The notes under the pieces: model-generated
The model's input: only the letters and a program-made list of their open reading frames with translations
Databases searched by the model: none
Told to the model about the DNA's origin: nothing
Assembly: GCF_029892285.1 (NCBI RefSeq)
Contig: NZ_JARXVM010000004.1
Span: forward strand, 1-64,000
Direction of reading: 5' to 3'
DNA length: 64,000 nt
From: Rhizobium sp. SG_E_25_P2
Lineage (GTDB): Bacteria; Pseudomonadota; Alphaproteobacteria; Rhizobiales; Rhizobiaceae
Program-made: the position numbers and the translations under genes
Part shown: positions 8,201-16,868 of the stretch, piece by piece
How the letters are laid out: every line of letters begins with the position of its first letter
Numbering within the stretch: position 1 is the stretch's first letter

Positions 8201-9088
8201 ATGTCCGTATTGCAGGTGAAACGCATCGCGATCTCGGATTCGCCATGGCCTTGGCTGGCGCCGCTTGTCGCGTTGCTCGTCGTCTTCACGATCTATCCGT
8301 TGCTCTACAATATCTGGCTGAGCTTTCACGAGTTCCTGCCGCGCAAACGCACGCTCGCTTTTGTCGGCTTCGACAATTGGATCCAGCTCTGGAACGATAC
8401 GCGATTCTGGAGCGCGCTCGGCGTCACTTTCGTCTATTTCTTCATCGCCCTGATTTTCGAACTCGTGCTGGGCATGGCGATCGCTCTCTTGCTGGATGCT
8501 GAACTGCCGGGGTTCGGGGCGCTGCGCGCGGTGCTGTCGATGACGCTTGTCATCCCCCCCGCCATCGCCGGCATGATGTTCCTTCTCATGGAAGACCCGC
8601 AATTCGGCGTGATCACCTATTTCCTCAACCAACTCGGCCTTCTGGACAAGACGACGCCTATTCTCGCCACGTCCTCTTTGGCGTTGACCGGGGTGCTGGT
8701 CGCGGAGATCTGGCAATGGACGCCGTTCATGGTGCTGATTTTCATGGCCGGCCTGCGCTCGCTGCCCGCCGAGCCCTATGAGGCCGCGATGATCGACGGC
8801 GCTTCCGCCGTACAGATGTTCCGTCGCCTGACGCTGCCGATGATGAGCCGCGTCATCGCCGTCGCCATTCTGCTGCGCGGCATCGATCTGTTCCGCGTCT
8901 TCGACTATGTCTTCGTCATGACCTCGGGCGGTCCCGGCACCGCTACCTATACGGTCAGCCTGTATGCCTGGCAGCAGACCTTCAGCAATCTCAAATGGGG
9001 TTATGGCGCGACCCTCAGCCTGGTCAGCCTGCTGATCGTCATGGTCATGGCCAATCTGTTCATCAAGATCTTCAAGGTGAGGTGGTGA
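8201..9088 (+). CDS. CUT1-type carbohydrate ABC transporter permease (MalF/UgpA-like)
   Basis: A 295-residue inner-membrane permease with about six transmembrane segments. The first follows a short cytoplasmic N-terminus (WPWLAPLVALLVVFTIYP). The cytoplasmic EAA coupling loop is visible as EAAMIDGASAVQMFRRLTLP. The start at 8201 has a GGGAGGAG site just upstream; a longer frame from 8144 lacks one. It is separated from the GlpD-like gene by 124 bases that show no obvious terminator. The partner permease follows two bases later. Substrate is presumably the polyol handled by this operon. Confidence 0.9.
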   Translation: MSVLQVKRIAISDSPWPWLAPLVALLVVFTIYPLLYNIWLSFHEFLPRKRTLAFVGFDNWIQLWNDTRFWSALGVTFVYFFIALIFELVLGMAIALLLDAELPGFGALRAVLSMTLVIPPAIAGMMFLLMEDPQFGVITYFLNQLGLLDKTTPILATSSLALTGVLVAEIWQWTPFMVLIFMAGLRSLPAEPYEAAMIDGASAVQMFRRLTLPMMSRVIAVAILLRGIDLFRVFDYVFVMTSGGPGTATYTVSLYAWQQTFSNLKWGYGATLSLVSLLIVMVMANLFIKIFKVRW

Positions 9089-9090
9089 CC

Positions 9091-9972
9091 ATGCGCCAGA
9101 GCAGAACCGCAAGCACCGTTCGAACCATCGCCGGCTGGCTCGTTGTCGCGATCTTCTTTTTTCCGATTTTCTTCTGGACATCGGTCGCTTTCCGCGACGC
9201 TCGGGACATTTTCAGCTGGCCGCCGAAATTCATCGATTTCGACCCGACCGTGCGCAATTTCGAGAAGGTTTTCGGCATTTCGCTTGGTTTCGGCTACGGC
9301 ACCCAGGAAACCGTCGATCCCGGCGGCGGCAATTTCTATATGGCCCCGCGTCTTCTCGATTCCATCATCGTGGCGACGTTTTCGACGATTCTGGCCATCG
9401 TGGTCGCCACGCTTGCCGCCTATTGCCTGTCGCGCATGCATTTCCGTGGCCGCCACGAATTCGTCAACTGGGTTTTGTCGACGCGCATGATGCCGCCGGT
9501 GGCGGTGGCCATTCCGATGTTCTTCATCTTCAAGCAGTTCAGCCTGCTCGACACCTATCTCGGCGTGATCCTCGTGCACGGGCTGATGAACCTGCCGCTC
9601 GCCGTGTTGCTGATGAAGAGTTTTTTCGACGATATCCCGGCGGAAATCGACGAAAGCGCGCTACTCGACGGCGCCTCGCGCTGGACCATCTTCCGCCGCA
9701 TCGTTTTGCCGATGGCAAAGGGGGGCATCGCCGCCTCCGCCGTGCTCTGCTTCATCTTCAGCTGGACGGAGTTCCTGTTCGTCCTGACCCTGACGCAGAC
9801 CGGCATCAAGACCGTTCCCGTCGTGTCCTCGACCTTTGTGACGTCGATCGGCACGGCATGGGGCAACATGGCCGCCTTGGGAGCGGCGGCCATCGTGCCA
9901 GCCTTCATCGTCATCCTGCTGGTTCAGCGGCACCTTGTGCGCGGCCTGACCATGGGATCGCTGAAGCAATGA
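9091..9972 (+). CDS. CUT1-type carbohydrate ABC transporter permease (MalG/UgpE-like)
   Basis: A 293-residue inner-membrane permease with about six hydrophobic segments and a periplasmic insertion of roughly 50 residues after the first one. The EAA-like loop reads ESALLDGASRWTIFRRIVLP. It begins two bases after the previous permease stop and pairs with it as the heterodimeric channel. The start at 9091 is chosen because upstream codons lie inside the other permease. The binding protein follows 76 bases downstream. Confidence 0.9.
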   Translation: MRQSRTASTVRTIAGWLVVAIFFFPIFFWTSVAFRDARDIFSWPPKFIDFDPTVRNFEKVFGISLGFGYGTQETVDPGGGNFYMAPRLLDSIIVATFSTILAIVVATLAAYCLSRMHFRGRHEFVNWVLSTRMMPPVAVAIPMFFIFKQFSLLDTYLGVILVHGLMNLPLAVLLMKSFFDDIPAEIDESALLDGASRWTIFRRIVLPMAKGGIAASAVLCFIFSWTEFLFVLTLTQTGIKTVPVVSSTFVTSIGTAWGNMAALGAAAIVPAFIVILLVQRHLVRGLTMGSLKQ

Positions 9973-10048
9973 ACCGGCGGCCTGGAGGGGCCAGCCGAAA
10001 CACCAATCCGGCCGACGCTTTCGTCGTTCGATAGAGGAGGAGAAGAGC

Positions 10049-11548
10049 ATGAAAGACAGTTTGAGAAAATCATATCTGGCTTCGATCACGGACAAGTTCG
10101 TCCGCGGCCAGATGGGCCGGCGCGACTTCTTGCGCGCGGCCGGAAAGCTCGGATTGGGCGCCAGCGCGCTCGGCATGGGTTTTGGAAATCGTCCCTTCAG
10201 TATGGTTTCGAGCGCCCAGGCCGCCGAAGAACTGACGCCTAACCCGGAAATCCTCGCCTGGCTCAAGGATGTCGCCAAGCCGTTTGCCGGCACGACGCTG
10301 AAACTCGCGACGGAATCGACGCCGCCGTCCAACGCGATCAATGGCCAGCTGAAGAAGTATTTCGAGGAAGCGACCGGCATCAAGGTCGAAATCGAAGTGC
10401 TGCCGCTCGAACAGGTGCTGCAGAAGCTGACGCTCGACGTCGCCTCCTCGCTCGGCACCTATGATCTCTATTATATCGACCAGAGCTGGGCGGCGAGCTT
10501 CAGCCAGGATGTGTTCGATCCGCGCGAACAATATTCCGGCAAGGCGGACCTCGCCATGCCCAACTATAATCTCGACGACTTCCTGCCGGCGCTGGTGGAC
10601 GGCATATCCAAATACGAGGATCGCTGGGTCGGCGTGCCCTATGACATCCCGATCTTCATCATGATTTACCGCAAGGACATCTACGACAAGTTCAGCCTCA
10701 AGGCGCCGGAGACGCTGGAAGAGCTGTACAGCAACTCCAAGATCATCACTGAGGAAATGGGGCCGACCGTCTATGGCACCTCCGGCCAGATGAAGTCGGG
10801 CCATTACAGTCTCGAATGCGACTGGACGGCCTGGCTCTGGGGGCATGGCGGCTCGATCTTCGGACCTGACGGCCAGTTTACCGGCAATGATGAAAGAGGC
10901 ATCGCCGCGATGGAATACTGGACCAAGCTCAAGGCAACCATGCCTCCGGGCGTCGATGGTTGGACCTGGGACGGTCAGGGTCAGTCGGTGGCGCAGGGCG
11001 TTGCGGCCTCCATGTTGTCCTGGGGCGAGTTCTTCCCCTATTTCGACGATCCGACCCAGACCAAGGTTTCGGGACTCTGCGAAGTCGCGGTGCCGCCGCG
11101 CGCCTCGTCGCTGCGAACCGTCAAGGAAACCGGCTATGGCGAAATCCCCGGCGTCGGCCATCAGGGCGGCTCCTCGCTCGCCGTCTCACGGTATTCGAAG
11201 AATGTGGACGCGGCCTGGATCTTCATGCAATGGGCGACCTGCGCCGACACCCAGGCGTTGATCACCACGCTCGGCGGCGGCACAGGCCCAACGCGCGCCA
11301 GCGTCTATGACGATCCGCGCGTGCTTTCGCATGCGCGAGTCGGCGCCGGCACCACGCGCCATCTGCCGGTGGTGCGCGAAACCATTGCCAAGCATATGGG
11401 CTCGGAGCCGGATCTTCCGGAATGGGCGCAGCTGTCGAGCGACACGATCCCGGTTGGGCTCGGCAAGTATTTCGCCGGCAATTACGGTTCTCCCAAGGAA
11501 GCCATGGACGACATCGCCAAGCAGGTTGGCGAAGTCCTCAAGGGCTGA
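10049..11548 (+). CDS. ABC transporter substrate-binding protein (family 1 type)
   Basis: A 499-residue periplasmic binding protein. The leader is unusual: about 22 residues precede a twin-arginine-like motif MGRRDFLRAAGKLG, followed by a hydrophobic stretch and an AQA-A cleavage site near residue 48. Export by the Tat route is therefore likely. A GAGGAGGAG ribosome binding site supports the start at 10049. The mature part has the layout of cluster F/D extracellular solute-binding proteins that work with CUT1 permeases, which lie just upstream. Ligand unknown; a polyol is inferred from the operon. Confidence 0.88.
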   Translation: MKDSLRKSYLASITDKFVRGQMGRRDFLRAAGKLGLGASALGMGFGNRPFSMVSSAQAAEELTPNPEILAWLKDVAKPFAGTTLKLATESTPPSNAINGQLKKYFEEATGIKVEIEVLPLEQVLQKLTLDVASSLGTYDLYYIDQSWAASFSQDVFDPREQYSGKADLAMPNYNLDDFLPALVDGISKYEDRWVGVPYDIPIFIMIYRKDIYDKFSLKAPETLEELYSNSKIITEEMGPTVYGTSGQMKSGHYSLECDWTAWLWGHGGSIFGPDGQFTGNDERGIAAMEYWTKLKATMPPGVDGWTWDGQGQSVAQGVAASMLSWGEFFPYFDDPTQTKVSGLCEVAVPPRASSLRTVKETGYGEIPGVGHQGGSSLAVSRYSKNVDAAWIFMQWATCADTQALITTLGGGTGPTRASVYDDPRVLSHARVGAGTTRHLPVVRETIAKHMGSEPDLPEWAQLSSDTIPVGLGKYFAGNYGSPKEAMDDIAKQVGEVLKG

Positions 11549-11558
11549 TCCCGCGAAG

Positions 11559-11588
11559 CGGGCGCGGGGGAATTATCTCCCGCGCCCG
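11559..11588 (+). other. GC-rich hairpin after the binding-protein gene
   Basis: CGGGCGCGGG at 11559-11568 pairs with CCCGCGCCCG at 11579-11588. No T run follows. Hairpins directly after a binding-protein gene often stabilise or attenuate the transcript, giving more binding protein than the downstream gene products. That role is inferred here. Confidence 0.55.
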
Positions 11589-11626
11589 TTCCCAGGTGTT
11601 GAACAGCAGCAATCCGAGAGTCTGAC

Positions 11627-12352
11627 ATGACAAGCAAACCTCTGATCGCCATCACTGGCGCAAGCTCCGGCATCGGCGAGGCGACCGCCAGGGCCTTCTC
11701 CGCAGCAGGCCATCCTCTGCTCCTGATGGCGCGCCGTCTGGATAGGCTGGCAGCGCTCGGTCTGCCGAATGCAGTGCTGAAGAAGGTCGATGTGCGCGAC
11801 CGAACCGCAATTGCCGACGCCGTGCGCGATGCGGAAGCAATCCACGGCCCTGTCGATATGATGTTCGCCAATGCCGGCATCGCCCGGCTCGGCGACATCG
11901 CCAAGCAGCCGCCCGAGGAATGGGACGAGATGATCGACATCAACGCCAAGGGCGTGATGAACAGCGTGCATGCGGTGCTGAACGGCATGATCGCTCGCAA
12001 GACCGGCACCTTGATGATGATGAGCTCGATCGCCGGCCGAAAGGTCTATCCTGATCACACCGTCTATTGCGGCACCAAATATTTCGTCCATGCGATTTCC
12101 GAGAGCCTGCGCGCCTATCTTGCGCCGCATGACGTGCGGGTGATCGTGCTGTCGCCGGGGATCATCGACACGGAAGTGCTTGATCATGTGAAGGATGAGA
12201 CGACGCTCGCCAATTACAAGGCCAACAAGGCGGCCATCGGCGGCGGCATCTCCGCCGACATCGTCGCGCAACGGATCCTTGACGCTTACCAACTGCCGCA
12301 ACGGGCCATCGTGCAGGAAATCGTCATTACGCCGACCCGGCAGACATACTGA
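11627..12352 (+). CDS. Short-chain dehydrogenase/reductase (SDR)
   Basis: A 241-residue classical SDR with the cofactor motif TGASSGIGEATA (about residues 10-21), NAG at the central strand, catalytic Ser in MMSSIAG and the YCGTK catalytic pair. NADP preference is suggested by the basic residues in ARRLDR. It lies inside the ABC transporter operon, between the binding protein and ATPase genes, and probably oxidises or reduces a polyol or ketose. The substrate is not evident. Confidence 0.85.
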   Translation: MTSKPLIAITGASSGIGEATARAFSAAGHPLLLMARRLDRLAALGLPNAVLKKVDVRDRTAIADAVRDAEAIHGPVDMMFANAGIARLGDIAKQPPEEWDEMIDINAKGVMNSVHAVLNGMIARKTGTLMMMSSIAGRKVYPDHTVYCGTKYFVHAISESLRAYLAPHDVRVIVLSPGIIDTEVLDHVKDETTLANYKANKAAIGGGISADIVAQRILDAYQLPQRAIVQEIVITPTRQTY

Positions 12353-12384
12353 CGCGCAGACCTTCTCTTTGATTGGAATTCGAC

Positions 12385-13449
12385 ATGGCCACCGTGGAAT
12401 ATAAGAACATAGGCAAGTCCTTCGGCGCCTTCACCATCATGCGGGATATTTCCTTCCTGATTGAAGACCACCAGTTCGTGGTGCTGCTCGGTCCCTCGGG
12501 ATGCGGCAAGACCACGCTGTTGCGGATGACCGCCGGACTTGAAACGGTGACCGCCGGCGATCTGATGATCGGCGGCCGCAGGGTCAACGACGTGCATCCC
12601 CGCGACCGCGACATCGCCATGGTGTTTCAGAACTACGCCCTCTATCCGACCATGAAGGTCTATGAGAACATCGCTTTCAGCCTGGAAGTGGCCAAATTGC
12701 CGCCCGCCGAGATCAAGAAGCGGGTGGAGCGGGCGGCGGAAATCCTCAACCTGACGCCCTATCTGCAGCGCTATCCCAAGGAACTGTCCGGCGGCCAGCG
12801 CCAGCGCGTCGCCATGGGCCGCGCCATGGTGCGCGAAGCGGCCGTTTTCCTGTTCGACGAGCCGCTCTCCAATCTCGACGCCAAGCTGCGCGCACATATG
12901 CGCACCGAGATCCGCCAGCTGCACAACCGGCTCAAGACCACGACGATCTATGTGACCCACGACCAGATCGAGGCCATGACCATGGCCGACAAGATTGTGG
13001 TGATGCGCGCCGGCAAGATCGAGCAGATCGGCACGCCCGATGATGTCTATGATCGGCCGGCCAGCAAATATGTCGCCGACTTCATCGGCTCCTCGGCGAT
13101 CAATTTCCTGACCGGCGTCGTGGTCTCGGACAATGGCGCGCCCGCCGTCGACACCAAAGCGGGGAGGGTGCGGATTGCGTCTTCTCATGCCGTCGAGCCC
13201 GGACGGCGCGTGGTGATCGGCATGCGACCGACCGATGTGACCGTTGACGAGGCAGGCGGGATCGCGGCGCGCTCGTTGCTCATCGAGCGCATGGGGCATG
13301 ACGCGCAGCTCTGCTGCGAAGGCCCGGAGGGTCAGTTCCTCGCCATCGTCGACAAGGGCGCCCGTTTTGCCGGCGGACAGGATATGCGCTTTTCGATTGC
13401 GCCGGAGAAAGTGCACGTCTTCGACGCGGAAACCGAAAACCGGCTCTGA
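12385..13449 (+). CDS. ABC transporter ATP-binding protein (UgpC/MsmK-like)
   Basis: A 354-residue ATPase of the CUT1 importer family. Walker A GPSGCGKTT, Q-loop FQNYALYP, signature LSGGQRQR, Walker B FLFDEP and H-loop VTHDQ are all intact, and a C-terminal TOBE-type regulatory domain follows. It should energise the permeases at 8201 and 9091, probably as a homodimer. The ATG at 12385 follows a weak GGAA; a TTG codon at 12373 is an alternative start. It contrasts with the asymmetric ATPase pair in the next operon. Confidence 0.92.
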   Translation: MATVEYKNIGKSFGAFTIMRDISFLIEDHQFVVLLGPSGCGKTTLLRMTAGLETVTAGDLMIGGRRVNDVHPRDRDIAMVFQNYALYPTMKVYENIAFSLEVAKLPPAEIKKRVERAAEILNLTPYLQRYPKELSGGQRQRVAMGRAMVREAAVFLFDEPLSNLDAKLRAHMRTEIRQLHNRLKTTTIYVTHDQIEAMTMADKIVVMRAGKIEQIGTPDDVYDRPASKYVADFIGSSAINFLTGVVVSDNGAPAVDTKAGRVRIASSHAVEPGRRVVIGMRPTDVTVDEAGGIAARSLLIERMGHDAQLCCEGPEGQFLAIVDKGARFAGGQDMRFSIAPEKVHVFDAETENRL

Positions 13450-13508
13450 AGAGCCAGAAAACTGACAGTGATCCCGCCGGTCGCCGCGCGGGCAGGAAGG
13501 ATATTGCC

Positions 13509-15557
13509 ATGAAATCGAGATGGAACGACGGCGATTTCGCCTCCGTGGTGCAGGCCTATGTCGACAAGGGCGTCAATCGGGATCTCGCCATCCGCACTTA
13601 TACGACGCGGCTGCTCGGCCAGGATCCTGAGCTCGTGCTGCATGGCGGCGGCAACACCTCCGTCAAGACGGTCATCGCCGATCGCGACGGCTCCGATGTC
13701 GATGTGCTCTGCGTCAAGGGCAGCGGCTGGGACATGGGCGTGATCGAACCGCAGGGGCTGCCGGCGGTTCGGCTCAAGCCGCTTCAGGACCTGGTGAAAT
13801 TCGACAGTCTCTCGGATGAAGACATGGTGATGCTGCAGCGGCGGCTTCTGCTGGATCCCGCCGCGCCCAATCCCTCGGTCGAAGCCATTCTTCACGCCAT
13901 CCTGCCGTTCAAGCATATCGACCACACCCATGCCAACGCCATCGTCTCTCTGACCAATCAGCCGCATGGCGAAGAGCTGGTGCGGGAGCTTTTCCCCGAC
14001 AGCATCATCGTGCCCTATGTCATGCCCGGCTTCGTGCTGGCGAAAGTCTGCGACGAGGCGTTCCGCGCCCAGCCGCGCGGCGACAGCATGATCTTGCTCA
14101 AGCATGGGATTTTCACCTGGTCTGAAGATCCGCGCGAGGCCTATGAGGACATGATCGCCAAGATCGACACGGCGGAGCGCGGGCTGGCGCGCGGACGTGC
14201 GCGACCGTTCAAATCCTCTCCGGTCGTGAAACCTGTTGCGACTGCCGAGGACATTGCGCCCATTCTGCGGGGCGCTATCGCCATCGATACCGGGCAGGAA
14301 GGGGCGCCGAAGCGGTTCATCCTCGAGCACCGGGCAAACGACAGGATCCTCGACTTCTGTAACGCGGACAATGCCGGCGATCTCGTGCGGCGCGGCAACG
14401 CGACGCCCGAGCATGTGCTGCATATCAAGCGCTACGGCGTCGCGCTTCCCGCGCCGGATCCTGAAAAGCTGGACGATTGGGCGCGGGACGTCCGCGCCGC
14501 CGTCGCCCGCTATGCGGAGGAGTACAAGGCCTATTTCGAGCGCAACAATGTGCGGGTCGGCGGCATCAAGACCATGCTCGATCCGATGCCGCGCGTCTTC
14601 TATGTCCAGGGCGTCGGCCTGTTCGCCGCCGGTCAGACGGCCAAGAACGCCCGCATCGCCGCCGACGTCGCCGAAGCGACCATCGACGTGATCACCAAGG
14701 CCGAGGGCATCGAGGCGTTCGAAGCTCTGTCCGAAGAAGATCTGTTCGACATCGAATACTGGTCGCTGGAGCAGGCCAAGCTCGCGAAATCCGTCGAAAA
14801 ACCATTGACCCGGCAAGTGGCGGTCGTCACGGGCGGCGCCGGCGGCCTGGGTCTTGCGATCGCCAAGGCGCTGAAAGCCGATGGCGCGGAAGTGGTTCTC
14901 GTCGACATCGCCGAGGAGGCGGTGAAAGCCGAGGCCAAAAAGCTGGGTGGGCTCGGCGTTGTGTGCGACGTGACGGACCCGGTTTCGGTGAGCACGGCGA
15001 TCGGCAAGGCGGTAACCGCCTTCGGCGGCGTCGACATCGTCATTTCCAATGCCGGCGCCGCCTTCCAGGGCAAGCTCCTGGATGTCGCGGACGACATCTT
15101 CCGCAAGTCGATGGACCTCAATTTCTGGAGCCATCAACTCGTGTCGCGGGAAGCGGCGAAAGTGATGCGCAAGCAGCGCACGGGCGGCGCGATTGTCTTC
15201 AATATCTCCAAGCAGGCCGTCAATCCCGGTGCAGAATTTGCGCCTTACGGTGCGGCCAAGGCTGCGGCGCTGGCGTTGATGCGCCATTCGGCCATCGAAT
15301 ACGGGCCGATGGGCGTGACCTGCAACGCCGTCAATGCCGACCGCATCCGCACCGGCCTGATGACGGACGCCATGGTCGAGGAGCGCAGCCGCGCGCGCGG
15401 CGTCACGCCGCATGATTATATGCGTGGCAATCTTCTCGGACGTGAGGTGACGGGCGAGGATGTGGCGGAGGCCTTTTTGCATCTCATCAAGGCCCGCGCC
15501 ACCACTGGCGCCGTCCTGACGGTTGACGGCGGCAATGTCGCCGCGATGATGCGGTGA
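13509..15557 (+). CDS. Bifunctional class II aldolase / short-chain dehydrogenase fusion (RhaD-like)
   Basis: A 682-residue two-domain protein. The N-terminal two thirds (about residues 1-430) is a class II aldolase of the RhaD/AraD type, with LHGGGNTSVK and the zinc-ligand pair in HTHANAIVSL. The C-terminal part (about 435-682) is an SDR with TGGAGGLGLAIA and YGAAK. In rhizobial rhamnose operons such a fusion splits rhamnulose-1-phosphate into dihydroxyacetone phosphate and lactaldehyde and then oxidises or reduces the aldehyde. No rhamnose isomerase or mutarotase is present here, so a different ketose-1-phosphate is likely. The next gene follows after seven bases. Confidence 0.85.
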   Translation: MKSRWNDGDFASVVQAYVDKGVNRDLAIRTYTTRLLGQDPELVLHGGGNTSVKTVIADRDGSDVDVLCVKGSGWDMGVIEPQGLPAVRLKPLQDLVKFDSLSDEDMVMLQRRLLLDPAAPNPSVEAILHAILPFKHIDHTHANAIVSLTNQPHGEELVRELFPDSIIVPYVMPGFVLAKVCDEAFRAQPRGDSMILLKHGIFTWSEDPREAYEDMIAKIDTAERGLARGRARPFKSSPVVKPVATAEDIAPILRGAIAIDTGQEGAPKRFILEHRANDRILDFCNADNAGDLVRRGNATPEHVLHIKRYGVALPAPDPEKLDDWARDVRAAVARYAEEYKAYFERNNVRVGGIKTMLDPMPRVFYVQGVGLFAAGQTAKNARIAADVAEATIDVITKAEGIEAFEALSEEDLFDIEYWSLEQAKLAKSVEKPLTRQVAVVTGGAGGLGLAIAKALKADGAEVVLVDIAEEAVKAEAKKLGGLGVVCDVTDPVSVSTAIGKAVTAFGGVDIVISNAGAAFQGKLLDVADDIFRKSMDLNFWSHQLVSREAAKVMRKQRTGGAIVFNISKQAVNPGAEFAPYGAAKAAALALMRHSAIEYGPMGVTCNAVNADRIRTGLMTDAMVEERSRARGVTPHDYMRGNLLGREVTGEDVAEAFLHLIKARATTGAVLTVDGGNVAAMMR

Positions 15558-15564
15558 GGCGATC

Positions 15565-16662
15565 ATGGCGAAGATCGTAATCATCGGCGCCGGCGTCATG
15601 GGCTCGGCGCTTTCGGTCCCGGCGGCCGACAATGACCATAGTGTGACTCTTGTCGGTTCGCCCCTTGATGACGGGATCATTGACGTCCTGCGGACGCCCG
15701 GCGGCGTACATCCCAAGCTGGATGCGCGCCTGCCGGATGGGGTTCGACCGATCACGCATGCGCAACTCCAGGCGGCAGAGCTGGAAGACGCCGATGTGAT
15801 CGTCGCCGGCGTCAGCAGCCCCGGCATCGGCTGGTTCGTCGATTATGTGGGACAGAGGTTGAACCGCCCCAAGCCGATCGCCTTCGTCACCAAGGGGCTT
15901 GATCTTGTCGGTGACACACTTGCGACCTATGCCGACACGTTGCCGCATCGCATGCCGTCCATGCGGACATTTATCGGCATCGGCGGGCCGTGCATCGCTC
16001 GTGAACTCGCCAATCGCCTGCCGACCTTGTCGATCTATGGCAGTGCGGATCACGAGGCGGCCAAATGGCTCCGCAGTCTGATGCAAACACCCTATTATCG
16101 GCTGGCGACAAGCGCTGACGCTACTGGTCTCGAAGCCTGCGCCGCCCTGAAAAACTTCTACGCCATCGGCGTCAGCGCCATGCAGACCCGGTATCCGGAT
16201 GACAAGCGCGCGGATGGGCAGTCGAAGAACCCATGCGCCGGCGCTTTTTCCGTGGCCGTGCGGGAAATGACCGAAATTGCCGCTGCGCTGGGCGGCGACA
16301 GCGACACAGCTGTCGGTCTGGCGGGCCTAGGCGATTTGCATGTCACCGTCGGCGGCGGGCGCAACAGCAGGCTAGGACACGGTCTCGGTTCTGGCCGGAC
16401 CGTCGCGGACGTTGTCGGCGCCGAATTGTCTGGAGAAACGGTCGAAGGAGTCGACACCGCCTGCTTACTGGCCCGTTGGCTGGAGAAACAGGACCGTTCG
16501 GCCGAGCGATTTCCTCTCGCCTCGGCGATCATAATGGCTGTGCTGGAAGAGCGCGCTTTCAGTTTCGATTTCGCGACGCTCCACTTGTCCGGTCCTGAGT
16601 TGTCGCCTGAAGGCTTGCTCCATGAACCGCAGGCGCCCTTGGCCAACAACTCCGGAAAATAG
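15565..16662 (+). CDS. GpsA-like NAD(P)-dependent glycerol-3-phosphate dehydrogenase
   Basis: A 365-residue protein resembling GpsA. It has the N-terminal Rossmann motif GAGVMGSAL, a conserved FVTKGLD segment, the catalytic-lysine region AALKNFYAIG and the GLGDLHVT motif. It is a little longer than the usual 330 or so residues, and the first Rossmann helix reads SVPAADNDH where biosynthetic GpsA usually has ALA. It is the last gene of the first polyol operon, seven bases after the aldolase fusion. Because it sits in a catabolic operon it is more likely a paralogue that oxidises a polyol phosphate than the housekeeping lipid-synthesis enzyme. Confidence 0.8.
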   Translation: MAKIVIIGAGVMGSALSVPAADNDHSVTLVGSPLDDGIIDVLRTPGGVHPKLDARLPDGVRPITHAQLQAAELEDADVIVAGVSSPGIGWFVDYVGQRLNRPKPIAFVTKGLDLVGDTLATYADTLPHRMPSMRTFIGIGGPCIARELANRLPTLSIYGSADHEAAKWLRSLMQTPYYRLATSADATGLEACAALKNFYAIGVSAMQTRYPDDKRADGQSKNPCAGAFSVAVREMTEIAAALGGDSDTAVGLAGLGDLHVTVGGGRNSRLGHGLGSGRTVADVVGAELSGETVEGVDTACLLARWLEKQDRSAERFPLASAIIMAVLEERAFSFDFATLHLSGPELSPEGLLHEPQAPLANNSGK

Positions 16663-16752
16663 CCAGGATCATTGGACGTGTGGGACACAGGCATTTGCTC
16701 AGGCCCTGTTGGAACCTCGCCGGCATTATTTTCCCGATGCGTTGGCAAGCTG

Positions 16753-16787
16753 TTGACAAAATACGGCACATGATCAACAAATGTCAA
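16753..16787 (+). promoter_or_regulatory. Promoter/operator region of the second polyol operon
   Basis: TTGACA at 16753-16758 matches a -35 hexamer, although no good -10 box is seen 17 bases downstream. AACAAATGTCAA at 16776-16787 resembles the palindromes in the 4277-4337 region. The rest of the 206-base gap after 16662 shows no gene. Binding by one of the two SorC regulators is inferred. Confidence 0.45.
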
Positions 16788-16868
16788 AGTGACTGGTTGA
16801 GGAACCGCTAAAGTCACGCGTCGCCGCCGCGGGAGGAGCCGAGGGCGGCATTTCGGGAGGAGATCTCA

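Noticed and set aside
11559-11588. Rho-independent terminator after the binding-protein gene.
   Set aside because: The stem is strong but no T run follows on the plus strand, and the operon continues with the SDR and ATPase genes, so it is listed as a hairpin only.
13332-15827. An 831-codon open frame antisense to the aldolase/SDR fusion.
   Set aside because: It is a high-GC shadow of the plus-strand gene. Its translation has no recognisable domain and it lacks a ribosome binding site.
15565-16662. Housekeeping gpsA for phospholipid synthesis.
   Set aside because: Its place at the end of a catabolic operon and its altered Rossmann helix favour a specialised paralogue; the symbol is therefore left blank.
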